From the NCBI GenBank assembly GCA_017454485.1, contig JAFTCX010000008.1, positions 1 through 45,923 of the forward strand: a DNA stretch of 45,923 bases, in the 5' to 3' direction. The translations under genes and the position numbers were made by a program. The notes below the pieces were generated by a model. It was not told the DNA's origin. It saw only the letters and a program-made list of their open reading frames with translations, and did not search any database. Below, piece after piece: positions 26,480 through 34,856 of this stretch. How positions within the stretch are numbered: the first letter of the stretch is position 1; each line of letters begins with the position of its first letter. Origin of the DNA: Clostridia bacterium. GTDB taxonomy: Bacteria > Bacillota > Clostridia > Oscillospirales > Acutalibacteraceae.

Positions 26480-28567
26480 TCACTCCGCGTCCTCAACAAA
26501 CCGCTGCGGGAGCGTCACAAACGTGTGGTAGCCGTTGCCGAAATAGCAAAACCGTACCCCGTCCTGCGTGCGCACCCAGGGGGATGCGTAGATCTGCTGG
26601 GCGATCGTCGCCTCGGCGTCGTTCAGCGCGGGCAGTGCGGCGGCGGCGGAGGGCGCAGTCGTCTGTGCCGAATCGCTCGGCGCGGTCACGTCCTGCGTCG
26701 CCGTCGGCGCATAGGGGTCAAAGCTGTCGGTCGCGTCCGTCGCGTCGGTCACATCGGCCGGCGGCGTGACGCTCAGGAGCGAGACGAGCTCTTCTTCGCT
26801 CGCGCCGGCAAAAATGCGGTACAGCAGCGACTGATACAGTTCATAATCGCCGCTGAACACATCGTCGCGCCGCAAAAACGCGCCCGACGCGGTGTCGATC
26901 GTTGTGCCGGAATAGGTGATCGTCGGCATCACAAAGCCGGCGGCGGAAACAGCTTCGCCTTCCGCTTCGGCCTCGGCGGTTTCGTCCGCCGTCTCCGTCT
27001 GCTGCGCCTTGCGTGCTTTGGCGGCGGCAGCGGCCTGATACTCGGTCAGCTCGTCCAAAATCGAAAGCGTGCCGTCCGCGTTGTAGGTCACGGTGGAGAC
27101 CATGTAGGTGTAGCTCGGCAGCATCCGCTTGTCATAATTGCGCTTGACAAAGGCGTTGTAGCTGTCGTTGGCCGTGGCCGCAAGGTCGTTATAGGATTTG
27201 AGCATCTGCGCATACAGCGCGTTGACCGTCTTTGCGGTCTCGTTCGTCGCGTCAGTGAAATAGGGATAGTCCAGAACGTAGTTGGCAACAACGGTTCTGT
27301 CGTCGGCCACCGCGGAAATCTCCTCGTGGCGCATCTCATAGTTCAGCATGGCCGTCTGCGAGGCGGCACGGCTGCCGTCTTCGCGGAACAGCGGTTCGGG
27401 CGAAAGCTCTGTGAGCGTCCAGCCGTTTTCTGCGGCGGCGTCGGCGTTGCGGCTGACAATGGCATAGACCACGTTGATGTCGCTCAGGTCGGCCAAAGCG
27501 ACATAATAGCTGCCGTCCTCGGTGTGCTGCGCCTTGGAGATGTGCAGATCGGGCGACGGGTCACCGGAAGGCGCCGCGTCGGCAAGGAAATAATAGGCGC
27601 CGTCATAGTAGTAATAGCGGCTGTTGTTGCCGCTGCCCGGCAGCGAAACGCCAAAGCGTTCGGCAAGGGCGTTGAGGTCTTTTTCATCAATGCGGTAATA
27701 GCTGAACGTGCCGCTCTCGTCCGCAAAGCGGTTCAGCGGATCGGGCGTTTCGGTCACCCGGGTCGGCTGGCCGAAGGAAGCGGCATAGAGGTTGTTCGTC
27801 TGATTGAGATCCAACAGCTCGAAGAACGCGCCCACGCCGAGCGTTTTCGGCGAAAAGGGCCGGTCATACAGCGGCGCATAGGCAGAAAGGAACGAGAGCA
27901 CCTCCTGCTTTTCCTCGTCGGTCAAAACGCTCAGCGACACCGGCTCTAAGCCGCTGTTGCTGCTGTCAAACAGCGTTGTGGTCAACCGCACGCCGAGCAG
28001 CGCCACCAGCGCGAGCAGACACACGCACACGATCGCCGTCAGTGCATGGCGGCTGCGGCGGGCTGCGGCGGTTTCGGCCGCACGACGCACAGGCATCGGC
28101 GCTCTGCCGGAGGAAACGTCAAGATACGGCTGCGGCACACGGCCGTCGGAAATGAACGGGCGGCGCAGCACAGCGTCGGTCGCGTCGGCCACTGCGGCCG
28201 TCTGCGGCGCGCTGTAGGAGGACACGTCCTCAAACGCATCGGACGCGGCGGTGTTCGGCTTGGCTGCAGCCGGTTCCGATGAAGCGTCCGCCGCAGGTTC
28301 ATTCGTTTCTGCCGCAAGAATCTCCGGTTCAAACGGCGCGTCCCCGTTCGTTTCGGAAAACGACGGTTCCTGCGCGGCGGCAGCGGCGTCGGATGCCGCT
28401 TTTTTGGCGTCCGCCTGCTCCAGCAGCTCGAGCAGCTCCTGCTCATGGGAGGGCAGCGTCACCTTGAAATTCTGCACGCCGAGCGCCCCGGCGTCCTTGT
28501 TTGTGCCGCAGCGCGGACACACGTTCACGCCCTCGTCCAGTTTTAATCCGCAATGTTTACAAAACAT
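26480..28567 (-). CDS. Zinc-ribbon, single-pass membrane protein of unknown function
   Basis: The 695-aa protein begins with a zinc ribbon (Cys 3, 6, 17 and 20, in FCKHCGLKL and NVCPRCGTNK). A low-complexity Ala/Glu/Ser-rich cytoplasmic linker runs to about residue 170. One membrane segment follows at about 174-194 (LTAIVCVCLLALVALLGVRL). The remaining 500 residues should be outside. They include a possible two-part domain ending in AEATIAQQIYASPWVRT and VRFCYFGNGYHTFVTLPQRF. A DVTDATDATDSFDP-type acidic linker precedes that end. Cytosolic zinc ribbon plus TM plus extracellular domain is a common plan in Clostridia, often unassigned. The start at 28567 is required to keep the ribbon. AGGGGA upstream is a plausible ribosome binding site. 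Function unknown. Confidence 0.75.
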   Translation of the reverse strand: MFCKHCGLKLDEGVNVCPRCGTNKDAGALGVQNFKVTLPSHEQELLELLEQADAKKAASDAAAAAQEPSFSETNGDAPFEPEILAAETNEPAADASSEPAAAKPNTAASDAFEDVSSYSAPQTAAVADATDAVLRRPFISDGRVPQPYLDVSSGRAPMPVRRAAETAAARRSRHALTAIVCVCLLALVALLGVRLTTTLFDSSNSGLEPVSLSVLTDEEKQEVLSFLSAYAPLYDRPFSPKTLGVGAFFELLDLNQTNNLYAASFGQPTRVTETPDPLNRFADESGTFSYYRIDEKDLNALAERFGVSLPGSGNNSRYYYYDGAYYFLADAAPSGDPSPDLHISKAQHTEDGSYYVALADLSDINVVYAIVSRNADAAAENGWTLTELSPEPLFREDGSRAASQTAMLNYEMRHEEISAVADDRTVVANYVLDYPYFTDATNETAKTVNALYAQMLKSYNDLAATANDSYNAFVKRNYDKRMLPSYTYMVSTVTYNADGTLSILDELTEYQAAAAAKARKAQQTETADETAEAEAEGEAVSAAGFVMPTITYSGTTIDTASGAFLRRDDVFSGDYELYQSLLYRIFAGASEEELVSLLSVTPPADVTDATDATDSFDPYAPTATQDVTAPSDSAQTTAPSAAAALPALNDAEATIAQQIYASPWVRTQDGVRFCYFGNGYHTFVTLPQRFVEDAE

Positions 28568-28612
28568 AATTGTCAGTCCCCTGTTATTTATTTGGAGTGA
28601 AATGCGCAAAGC

Positions 28613-28750
28613 GCAATTTGAAATTTGAAATTTGGAATTTGGAATTTGGAATTTGGAATTGAAGGGACGCCACGCTGCGCGTGATGCGTCAAAGCGCTTG
28701 CGCGCAATTCGCAATTCGCAATTCGCAATTCGCAATAAGAAATTCGCAAT
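28613..28750. repeat. Heptamer arrays and hairpin upstream of the zinc-ribbon gene
   Basis: AATTTGG/AATTTGA units occupy about 28613-28658. A GGACGCC/GATGCGTC hairpin follows (28664-28690), and then AATTCGC units (about 28705-28750). No gene was seen. Confidence 0.78.
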
Positions 28751-28850
28751 TGCGGTCGCGGGGGATTTTAATTCGCAATTTGCAATTCGCAATTCGCAAT
28801 TGCGGTCGCGGGGGATTTTAATTCGCAATTTGCAATTCGCAATTCGCAAT
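28751..28850. repeat. Perfect 50-bp tandem repeat, two units
   Basis: Unit 28751-28800 is repeated exactly at 28801-28850. Each unit joins TGCGGTCGCGGGGGATTTTA, the end of element J, to four AATTCGC/AATTTGC heptamers. A third partial start (TGCGGTCGCGGG) leads into the next element J. Confidence 0.92.
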
Positions 28851-28853
28851 TGC

Positions 28854-29016
28854 GGTCGCGGGTATAGTGAAAATAAAAAATCGGTTGTCTCCGCGACGAA
28901 AAGTGCGCTTTGGCTGATAATCCGAAAATCATATATTTTTTAATCATAGGCTATCATTGAATCTTTTTCGCATCTTTTCCGAACACATTTGACGCATCAC
29001 GCGCAGCGTGGCGTCC
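28854..29016 (-). repeat. Element J, inverted copy
   Basis: On the minus strand it runs from GGACGCCACGC to the end GGTATACCCGCGACC-like terminus. It shares the GCACTTTTCGTCGCGGAGA core, with an AT-rich part unlike the other copies. The 29017-29169 remainder is AATTCGC/AATTGCG and AATGTGG heptamers with another GACGCATC/GGCGTCC hairpin, ending at the stop of the HAD gene. Confidence 0.68.
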
Positions 29017-29169
29017 ATTCATTGCGAATTTCTCATTGCGCATTGCGAATTATGCGCCCAGCGCATCCGACGCATCGCGCTTTGTGCGGCGTCCCTTCAT
29101 TGCGAATTGCGAATTGCCAATTGCCAATTGCGAATGAATTCCACATTCCACATTCCAAATTCCAAATTA

Positions 29170-29853
29170 TTATTCTAAGTAGTCCAGCACCTCGTCGATG
29201 TGCTCGATCTCGGCAACGGTCGCCTTGCCCAGCCCCTTGCCCTTGAAATCGCCGTAGTTCATGCGGATAGCATACATCCCCGCGCCGAGCGCCCCGTCGA
29301 TGTCGTTGACCGGGTGGTCGCCCACAAACAGCACCTGCCGGTTTTCAACGCCCAGCCGCCGCGCGGCCTCGTCAAAGATGCGCCGGTCGGGCTTATACAC
29401 GCCGATGTCGCCGGAAACCACCACCACGTCAAACAGCGCGCGGATGCCGGCGGTGTCGAGCTTGATGTTTTGCAGCGAGGAAACGCCGTTGGTCACCGCG
29501 CCGAGCAAATAGCCGCGCCGCTTGAGCTCCTTGAGCGTTTCCACCGCCCCGGGCAGCAGCACGATGTATTTGCCGAAATCGAGGTTGAACGAATCGTAAA
29601 GCTCCTGCAGCGGCGGGTGGTTCTCCCAGCCCCACAGGGCGATCAGCTCCGGAAAATAGACCTCGCGGTCCTTGTAGCCGCCGTCCACGAGCGCTTCCAT
29701 CTCATCGAGCTTTTGCAGCCGCTCCTTTTCGCCGATGTTCGGGAAATAGCGGGTCAGAAACGCCTCGCAATACAGGCGGTACGCGCCCTTTCGGCTTTGC
29801 AGCGTATCGTCAAAATCAAAAAAGACGGCTTTCACATTCAGTGTTTGTTTCAT
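29170..29853 (-). CDS. HAD-superfamily hydrolase (YjjG-like)
   Basis: A 227-aa cytosolic phosphatase-type HAD protein. Motif I is VFFDFDDTLQS, motif II is the Thr/Asn in GAVTNGVSSLQ, motif III is the Lys in YKPDRRIFDEAARRLG, and motif IV is VGDHPVNDIDGALGAGM. Cap type and overall pattern resemble YjjG-like nucleotide 5'-phosphatases, but the substrate cannot be read from sequence. The start at 29853 follows AAAGGA and lies 38 bp inside the 3' end of ribF, so the genes overlap and are co-transcribed. The stop (TAA TAA) runs straight into an AATTTGG heptamer array. Confidence 0.85.
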   Translation of the reverse strand: MKQTLNVKAVFFDFDDTLQSRKGAYRLYCEAFLTRYFPNIGEKERLQKLDEMEALVDGGYKDREVYFPELIALWGWENHPPLQELYDSFNLDFGKYIVLLPGAVETLKELKRRGYLLGAVTNGVSSLQNIKLDTAGIRALFDVVVVSGDIGVYKPDRRIFDEAARRLGVENRQVLFVGDHPVNDIDGALGAGMYAIRMNYGDFKGKGLGKATVAEIEHIDEVLDYLE

Positions 29854-30733
29854 GGTCTGTCCTTTCAAAAACGTCCTTTGCCGCGCACACGTCGGCGGCA
29901 ATGCCCTCCTTCAGCGCCTGCAGCGTGCCGAAGTCTGTTTCATCGCGCAAAAACTGCAGCAGATGCACCTCAAGCGGCTGCCCGTACAGATCGCCGGAAA
30001 AGCCGAGAATGTGCGTTTCGCTGCGCAGATCGGGCGTGCCGATGGTCGGCCGCACCCCGATGTTCGTAACCGCAGGATACCACACGTGCTTTAAGCAGAC
30101 CTTTGAGGCATAAACGCCGCGCCGAAGCTGCACAAACTGCGGCGGAAAGCTCTGGTTCGCGGTCGGAAAGCCGAGCGTGCGTCCGCGCCGGTCGCCGCCG
30201 ATCACGTCAAACGCATAGGAAAACGGCCGGCCGAGCATCGCGTTTGCCGCAGGCAAGTCGCCCGCCTCCAGCAGCAGCCGGATGCGTGTGGACGACACCG
30301 GCGCGCCGTCAAACAAAACGTCGGGCGCGATGTGGACCTGCATACCGCATTGTTCGGCGAGCGTTTGCAGCGTTTGCACGGTGCCGACGGCCTGTTTGCC
30401 GAAGCGGTAGTTGTTGCCGCAGCACAGCGCCGCCGGAGAAAACGACTTTCGCAAAAAGTCCAAAAATGCCTGCGGCGAAAGCGCGCGCAGCGCCTCGAAG
30501 GAAACGATCTCCAGCGAAAAACCGAGCTGCCGCAGCCGGCGGCACTTTTCGTCCTGCGTCATCAGCAGCGGCGGGCAAACGCCGGTGAGCACCGCCTTCG
30601 GGTGCCGGTCAAACAGCAGCACCGCAGGCGTGCAGCGGTGTGCGTTCGCGCAGTCCAGCGCCGTTTGCAGCACCGCAAGATGGCCGCGGTGCAGGCCGTC
30701 AAAATTTCCGAGTGCAAGAACACGTTGAAGCAT
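29816..30733 (-). CDS. ribF: Bifunctional riboflavin kinase / FMN adenylyltransferase
   Basis: RibF makes FMN from riboflavin and FAD from FMN. The 305-aa protein has the N-terminal nucleotidyltransferase motif LALGNFDGLHRGHLAVL and the SSTRIRLLLEAGD signature. The C-terminal kinase domain contains GDRRGRTLGFPTAN and the acidic HILGFSGDLYGQ strand. The start ATG lacks a Shine-Dalgarno site: CTTCTCGCC and TTGAGGG-type repeats precede it directly. In Firmicutes ribF normally follows truB; here a repeat block and an opposite-strand gene lie between them. No FMN riboswitch was seen upstream. Confidence 0.93.
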   Translation of the reverse strand: MLQRVLALGNFDGLHRGHLAVLQTALDCANAHRCTPAVLLFDRHPKAVLTGVCPPLLMTQDEKCRRLRQLGFSLEIVSFEALRALSPQAFLDFLRKSFSPAALCCGNNYRFGKQAVGTVQTLQTLAEQCGMQVHIAPDVLFDGAPVSSTRIRLLLEAGDLPAANAMLGRPFSYAFDVIGGDRRGRTLGFPTANQSFPPQFVQLRRGVYASKVCLKHVWYPAVTNIGVRPTIGTPDLRSETHILGFSGDLYGQPLEVHLLQFLRDETDFGTLQALKEGIAADVCAAKDVFERTDHETNTECESRLF

Positions 30734-30885
30734 AGGCGAGAAGGGATTGAGGGGTTGAGGGGTTGAGGGGTTGAGGGATTGAGTGAAGAGTGAAGAGTGA
30801 AGAGTGGAGAGTGAAGAGTGGAGAGTGAAGAGTGTTGAAGGGATGCTGTTAGCTGTTAGCTGTTAGCTGTTAGCGGACAGAGAAG
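30734..30885. repeat. Octamer and heptamer arrays abutting the ribF start
   Basis: GGGGTTGA octamers (about 30742-30780), AGAGTGA/AGAGTGG heptamers (about 30784-30832) and GTTAGCT heptamers (about 30847-30875) follow in sequence. The array begins within a dozen bases of the ribF ATG, where the ribosome binding site should be. Confidence 0.82.
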
Positions 30886-30924
30886 CCCCGCCGTGGCTTT
30901 TTCAATTCGAAATTCGGAACGGAA

Positions 30925-31165
30925 GTCGCGGGTTTAAGCGTGCATGGAAAGAACGCGCGCGCCGCGACAATGCGTGCGGCGATACGGTACGATCGTTGAT
31001 GAGCTGCATTTGTTTTGAGGCGAACGCGGCGGAAAACGCGAACTGATCTTGCCCTCCCCTCTGGGGAGGGTGGCATCGCGCAGCGAACGCAGATGAAAAA
31101 CGCGCACGCAGATTGGCGCGATGACGGGTGAGGTCGTGAACCGCAAGGCGAACGTAAAAACGAAG
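30925..31165 (-). repeat. Long intergenic repeat (element I), inverted copy
   Basis: About 240 bp match 42990-43235 in reverse complement. Landmarks are CGATACGGTACGATCGTTGA, GCCCTCCCCTCTGGGGAGGG, GGCATCGCGCAGCGAACGCA and GACGGGTGAGGTCGTGAACC. Parts recur at 41069-41161 and 45759-45790. The 31166-31568 sequence beyond it has no gene on either strand that I trust. It holds a hairpin, TTTGTCGCG/CGCGACAAA, at about 31507-31531. Confidence 0.75.
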
Positions 31166-31568
31166 CATACACCGCAGCCGCACTTTTCAAAGAAAAGCAG
31201 AAAGCAACGAACCGTTGATGCCGCCGAAAAAGAGTGAAAACCGGGTCAGATCCGGCAAAATGAACCAGACTTTGCACACGAAAAAGGAGCCTCTCTCCCC
31301 TTGCGGCGCAAGGGAATTCGCAATCGCGGTCCGCGAAAAGTGCACGCATTTTTAGACCACAGCCGGACCCTTGCAGCACCGCAGTCGGTCAACGGGCGCA
31401 CACAATATAGAAAGAAGAAAGATAGAATGCATACGCAGCATTTTTGCGCGCACACGCGCGCGTGAGAGAGCAAGGAATAAAAATTAAAAATTATTAAGAT
31501 TTCCCCATTTGTCGCGTGTTTTGCGCGACAAAACGGCGTTTCCGGCCTTATTATGGAGGGATCTTTTT

Positions 31569-32075
31569 ATGGAATATCGTTGGTTCAAACTCAGCAGAGA
31601 GGTTTTCGACGACGGCGTGCTGTTTCACGACCTTGCGACGCTTGCCGTCTGGTGCTATCTCTGCGCCCATGCCGCATTCAAAGAACGCGCCGTTGTTTTT
31701 GCCGGAAAGCCGACCACCCTGCAGCCCGGACAGCTCATCACGGGGCGGCGGGAAATTGCGCGTGTCACCGGCGTTGACCCGTCCAAGGTGGAGCGTGTGC
31801 TGCATCTGTTTGAGGAAGCCGGACGCATTGAGCAGCGCACCTGCACGCAGAACCGGCTCATCACCGTCCACGACGGGCTGAACACCGGCATTCCGCAGCG
31901 CAAAAAGAGCAGTTCACCGCAAACGGAGCGCCGCAAACCGACCGTGCATACCGCGCACAAGACCGAGCAAAGCCGCCCGCGCGTGTTCTCGTCGGACGCA
32001 TCCTATGACATGCCCGATTATCTGCGGTGCGGGCTGGACAAGCTGCGTAATTATCAGCCGAAAAACGGAGATTAA
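31569..32075 (+). CDS. Replisome-organizer-like winged-helix protein
   Basis: This 168-aa protein starts with MEYRWFKLSREVFDDGVLF, resembling the N-terminal domain of phage replisome organizers and DnaD-like proteins. A winged-helix region follows (TLQPGQLITGRREIARVTGV, then DPSKVERVLHLFEEAGRIE, then RLITVHDG). The tail is basic and probably disordered (about residues 105-150). It ends with YDMPDYLRCGLDKLRNYQPK. A DNA-binding role is likely. Phage origin is possible, but no phage genes are nearby. The ATG at 31569 is eight bases after GGAGGG; upstream in-frame codons lie in a hairpin. It is alone on the plus strand inside the truB-ribF interval. Confidence 0.65.
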   Translation: MEYRWFKLSREVFDDGVLFHDLATLAVWCYLCAHAAFKERAVVFAGKPTTLQPGQLITGRREIARVTGVDPSKVERVLHLFEEAGRIEQRTCTQNRLITVHDGLNTGIPQRKKSSSPQTERRKPTVHTAHKTEQSRPRVFSSDASYDMPDYLRCGLDKLRNYQPKNGD

Positions 32076-32108
32076 TTCGGAATGCGGAATTCGGAATTCG
32101 GAATGAAG

Positions 32109-32242
32109 GGACGCCACGCTGCGCGTGATGCGTCAAATGTAACATTGTCTTATCTTGAAAAAACAAAATTTACGGATTGTCAGCCGAAGTGCACTTTTCG
32201 CCGCGGAGAAAGCGCTCGTTTCATAACTACTAAACCCGCGAC
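32109..32242 (+). repeat. Element J, direct copy
   Basis: It begins with GGACGCCACGCTGCGCGTGA and passes through CAAATGTAACATTGTCTTA, GGATTGTCA and TTTTCGCCGCGGAGAAAGCG. It ends at AACCCGCGAC before AATTCCG heptamers. It is nearly identical to 24384-24519 in reverse complement. AATTCGG heptamers (about 32075-32103) precede it. Confidence 0.78.
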
Positions 32243-32263
32243 TTTAATTCCGAATTCCGAATT

Positions 32264-32279
32264 ATGCGCGCAAGCGCAT
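32264..32279. other. Hairpin touching the truB stop codon
   Basis: ATGCGC (32264-32269), loop GCAA, GCGCAT (32274-32279). The last base is the first plus-strand base of the truB stop. Confidence 0.5.
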
Positions 32280-33163
32280 TACTTGCTCATGATCTTCTTT
32301 GGCAGCAGCTCCTGTGCCGCTTCGCCAACGCCGAGGAACGCCCCCTGCGGGGAAAAAACGCTGTAAAGCGCCGCGTCCGTCAGGCCGCCGAGCCTTGAAA
32401 GATCGAGCGCGCCGCCGTTGGAAAAGCGCACCGCCTGTTTATCGCTGACCGTGAGTGCCGGAAAGCCCAGCAGCCGCTCGATCGGCAAAACCGCCGTCGC
32501 AATCGTGCCGTTTTGCGCCATCGCTTCCAGTGCCGGAAAATCAAAGCTTTGCGCAAGCGTCAGCCCGTGCGCCGCCGTTCTGCAAAGCGCTGTCATGACC
32601 GCGCCGCAGCCGAGCGCTTCGCCGAGATCGGAGATCAGCGAACGGATATACGTCCCTGCCGAGCAGGTCACGTCAATGGTGTAGGTATGCGCGGCGTCGT
32701 CCGCCGCAGTGAGCGCAAGGCGGCTGATGGTCACCTTTCGCGGCTGACGTTCCACTTCCACGCCCTGCCGCGCAAGCGCATACAGGCGCACGCCGTCCTT
32801 TTGCAGCGCCGAATACATCGGCGGCACCTGCAAGCTATCGCCGCGAAAAACGTCCAGCGCCGCTTCCACAGCAGAGGCGTCACACGTCACGGGGCGCGTT
32901 TGCAGCGTTGTTCCCGTGATGTCCAGCGTGTCGGTCGTCTCGCCCAGACGAAACACCGCGCGATAGGATTTTTCGTGGGAGGGAATCAGTTCAATAAAGC
33001 GCGTTGCCGCGCCGAGCGCAACGGTCAGCACCCCGGTCGCCATCGGGTCCAGCGTGCCGGTGTGGCCGCTCTTTTTTGCGCCGGTCAGCCGGCGCACCTT
33101 TGCAGCCGCAACGAAGGAGGTGAGCCCTTCCGGCTTGTTTAAGCATAGAAATCCGTGTAACAT
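32279..33163 (-). CDS. truB: tRNA pseudouridine(55) synthase
   Basis: TruB converts U55 to pseudouridine in the T-loop of tRNAs. The 294-aa enzyme starts with MLHGFLCLNKPEGLTS and has the catalytic-Asp motif KSGHTGTLDPMATGVL. Later motifs are KSYRAVFRLGETTDTLDITG and CSAGTYIRSLISDLGEALGCG. A PUA-like end follows (LSDLSRLGG-type segment LDLSRLGGLTD). The start is fixed by homology, yet the bases before it (CTCTCCTTCCTTCT) are pyrimidine-rich and provide no Shine-Dalgarno site. It is preceded by a 360-bp repeat block that splits it from nrnA. Confidence 0.94.
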   Translation of the reverse strand: MLHGFLCLNKPEGLTSFVAAAKVRRLTGAKKSGHTGTLDPMATGVLTVALGAATRFIELIPSHEKSYRAVFRLGETTDTLDITGTTLQTRPVTCDASAVEAALDVFRGDSLQVPPMYSALQKDGVRLYALARQGVEVERQPRKVTISRLALTAADDAAHTYTIDVTCSAGTYIRSLISDLGEALGCGAVMTALCRTAAHGLTLAQSFDFPALEAMAQNGTIATAVLPIERLLGFPALTVSDKQAVRFSNGGALDLSRLGGLTDAALYSVFSPQGAFLGVGEAAQELLPKKIMSK

Positions 33164-33207
33164 AGAAGGAAGGAGAGAAAATAATAATTGTTCGGACGGA
33201 AAAATGA

Positions 33208-33505
33208 ATTCGGAATTTGGAATGTGGAATTTGGAATGTGGAATGATTGGACGCCGCGCTGCGCGCGATGCGTCGGATGCGCTAAAGCGCATAATTCGGA
33301 ATTCGGAATTCGGAATGAAGGGACGCCGCGCTGCGCGCGATGCGTCAAAGCGCTTGCGCGCAATTCGCAATGAGAAATTCGCAATTCGCAATGAACAGGG
33401 AAGGCTTTCCCCATTCCAAATTCCACTCTTCACTCTTCACTCTTCACTCTCCACTCGTCCCTCAATCCCTCAATTCCACATTCCAAATTCCACATTCCAA
33501 ATTCA
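33208..33505. repeat. Repeat block between nrnA and truB
   Basis: Heptamers of several families (AATGTGG, AATTCGG, AATTCGC, CACTCTT, ATTCCAC) alternate with two GGACGCCGCGC/GCGATGCGTC hairpins (about 33248-33273 and 33317-33342) and a GGGAAGGCTTTCCCC palindrome (about 33398-33412). The part from 33317 to about 33430 is repeated in inverted orientation at 34857-35006, so the nrnA-rbfA pair sits between inverted repeats. Confidence 0.8.
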
Positions 33506-33528
33506 ACTGATTCGCCCTGCGAATCAGT
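33506..33528. other. Hairpin overlapping the nrnA stop codon
   Basis: ACTGATTCGC (33506-33515), loop CCT, GCGAATCAGT (33519-33528). The stop codon and preceding Asp codon are in one arm of the perfect 10-bp stem. Confidence 0.68.
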
Positions 33529-34477
33529 CTGCAAGCGCGCATTCCAGCGCCGGCAGCATCCGCCGGAGCGCTTCGTCCTTGCCGCAGGTAAACTGGCAGC
33601 CCGCCGCGCGTTTATGGCCGCCGCCGCCGAACACGGCGCAGATGGCCGCAGCGTCAACGCCCTCATGGGTGCGCACGGAAACCTTCAGCGTGCCGTCCTT
33701 TTTTTCTTTGAAGGTCACGCCGATCTGCACGCCGGCAATCTGCCTTGACAGCGCAACAATGGCGTCGCAGTCCTCGTCCTTGCAGCCGGTTTCCTCCAGC
33801 AGCGCGCGTGTGACGGAAAGCACGCTGACGCGCCCGTCAAAATAAAGCTCCAGCGCCTCCAGACATTTTTGCTGCAGGCGTAAAAAGCTCATGTCCTTTG
33901 TTTCAAACATCGCCACATCGATCGCCGTGTGGTCTGCGCCGCGCTCGATCAGATCGGCGGCAATGCGGTGCGTACGCGCCGTGACGTTGGAATAACGGAA
34001 GCAGCCCGTATCGGTCGAAACGCCGGTATAAAGGCAGTCCGCCATCTCCGGGCAAAACGTCACGCCCAGCGACAGCAGCAGCAAATACACCGTCTCGCTC
34101 GCCGAAGCCGCGTCGGATTCCACATACGTTTCCTTCGCAAACAGGCGGTTTGTGCCGTGGTGGTCAATGGAAAGATCGACCCTGTCGCCGTAGCTTTCCT
34201 CCAGCGCGGCGCCCAGCAGCGCCTTGTCTGCCACGTCCACGCTGATAATGTAGCGTTCTTCAAACACATCGTTCTGCAGACCGCGAAACAGATATTGATA
34301 TTTTTCCGGAATCGGGTCGCTGTTGAGCAGCTTGACGCGTTTGCCGAGCTTTTTCAGCCCCCAAAACAGCGCACAGCCGCTGCCGAGGGTGTCGCCGTCC
34401 GGATTGGCGTGGGTGAGGATGAGCACATCCTCACACGTCCGCAGCCGCTGCAGCGCGGTGTGAAACTCAATCTTCAT
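33524..34477 (-). CDS. nrnA: DHH-family phosphoesterase (NrnA-like oligoribonuclease/pAp phosphatase)
   Basis: NrnA degrades short RNA oligomers and dephosphorylates pAp in bacteria lacking Orn. The 317-aa protein has motif I ILTHANPDGDTLGSGCAL and motif II in ISVDVADKALLG. The DHH motif is LSIDHHGTN, motif IV follows YTGVSTDTGCFRYSN, and the DHHA1 domain ends with AICAVFGGGGHKRAAGCQF. GAGGAAACATAC precedes the start. Its first 11 bp overlap rbfA, as is common in this operon in Firmicutes. Confidence 0.92.
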   Translation of the reverse strand: MKIEFHTALQRLRTCEDVLILTHANPDGDTLGSGCALFWGLKKLGKRVKLLNSDPIPEKYQYLFRGLQNDVFEERYIISVDVADKALLGAALEESYGDRVDLSIDHHGTNRLFAKETYVESDAASASETVYLLLLSLGVTFCPEMADCLYTGVSTDTGCFRYSNVTARTHRIAADLIERGADHTAIDVAMFETKDMSFLRLQQKCLEALELYFDGRVSVLSVTRALLEETGCKDEDCDAIVALSRQIAGVQIGVTFKEKKDGTLKVSVRTHEGVDAAAICAVFGGGGHKRAAGCQFTCGKDEALRRMLPALECALAD

Positions 34478-34826
34478 GTATGTTTCCTCTGTTGACGTCC
34501 TCTAATTTTTTGAACAGCGCCACGCCCTGCTCCACCGAATCATCGGCAAAAAACTGCAATTCGGGCGCCTTGCGCAAATGCAGCGCCGCGCCGACCTCGC
34601 GCCGGAGTCTGCCGGTGGCGGCCGTGAGCGCTTTCACAGCTTCCTTTGCGCCGTCAATGCCCTTCAGATCGCTGACAAAAACCTTGGCGAACGAAGCGTC
34701 GGCGCTGACCTCCACGCGCACGACGGTGAGCATCCGGTCTTTCACGCGCGGGTCCTTCAGCTCGCGGATGCACAGCGTGATCTCACGCCGGATGTCCTCC
34801 GCGATGCGGTTGTGTTTGTAGCTCAT
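34467..34826 (-). CDS. rbfA: 30S ribosome-binding factor A
   Basis: RbfA is a KH-fold maturation factor for the 30S subunit. The 119-aa product shows HNRIAEDIRREITLCIRELK, DPRV, the central VRVEVSADASFAKVFVSDL, and the end LRREVGAALHLRKAPELQFF with DDS. The ATG at 34826 follows ACGGAGGT with ideal spacing. It usually follows infB directly. Here D-lactate dehydrogenase and two repeat arrays come between them. Downstream it overlaps nrnA. Confidence 0.94.
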   Translation of the reverse strand: MSYKHNRIAEDIRREITLCIRELKDPRVKDRMLTVVRVEVSADASFAKVFVSDLKGIDGAKEAVKALTAATGRLRREVGAALHLRKAPELQFFADDSVEQGVALFKKLEDVNRGNIHED

Positions 34827-34856
34827 ATGTTTACCTCCGTGGGTTGCGAGAGAGTG

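Noticed and set aside
30734-31500. FMN riboswitch before ribF
   Set aside because: No RFN-element conserved blocks are visible, and octamer arrays occupy the leader.
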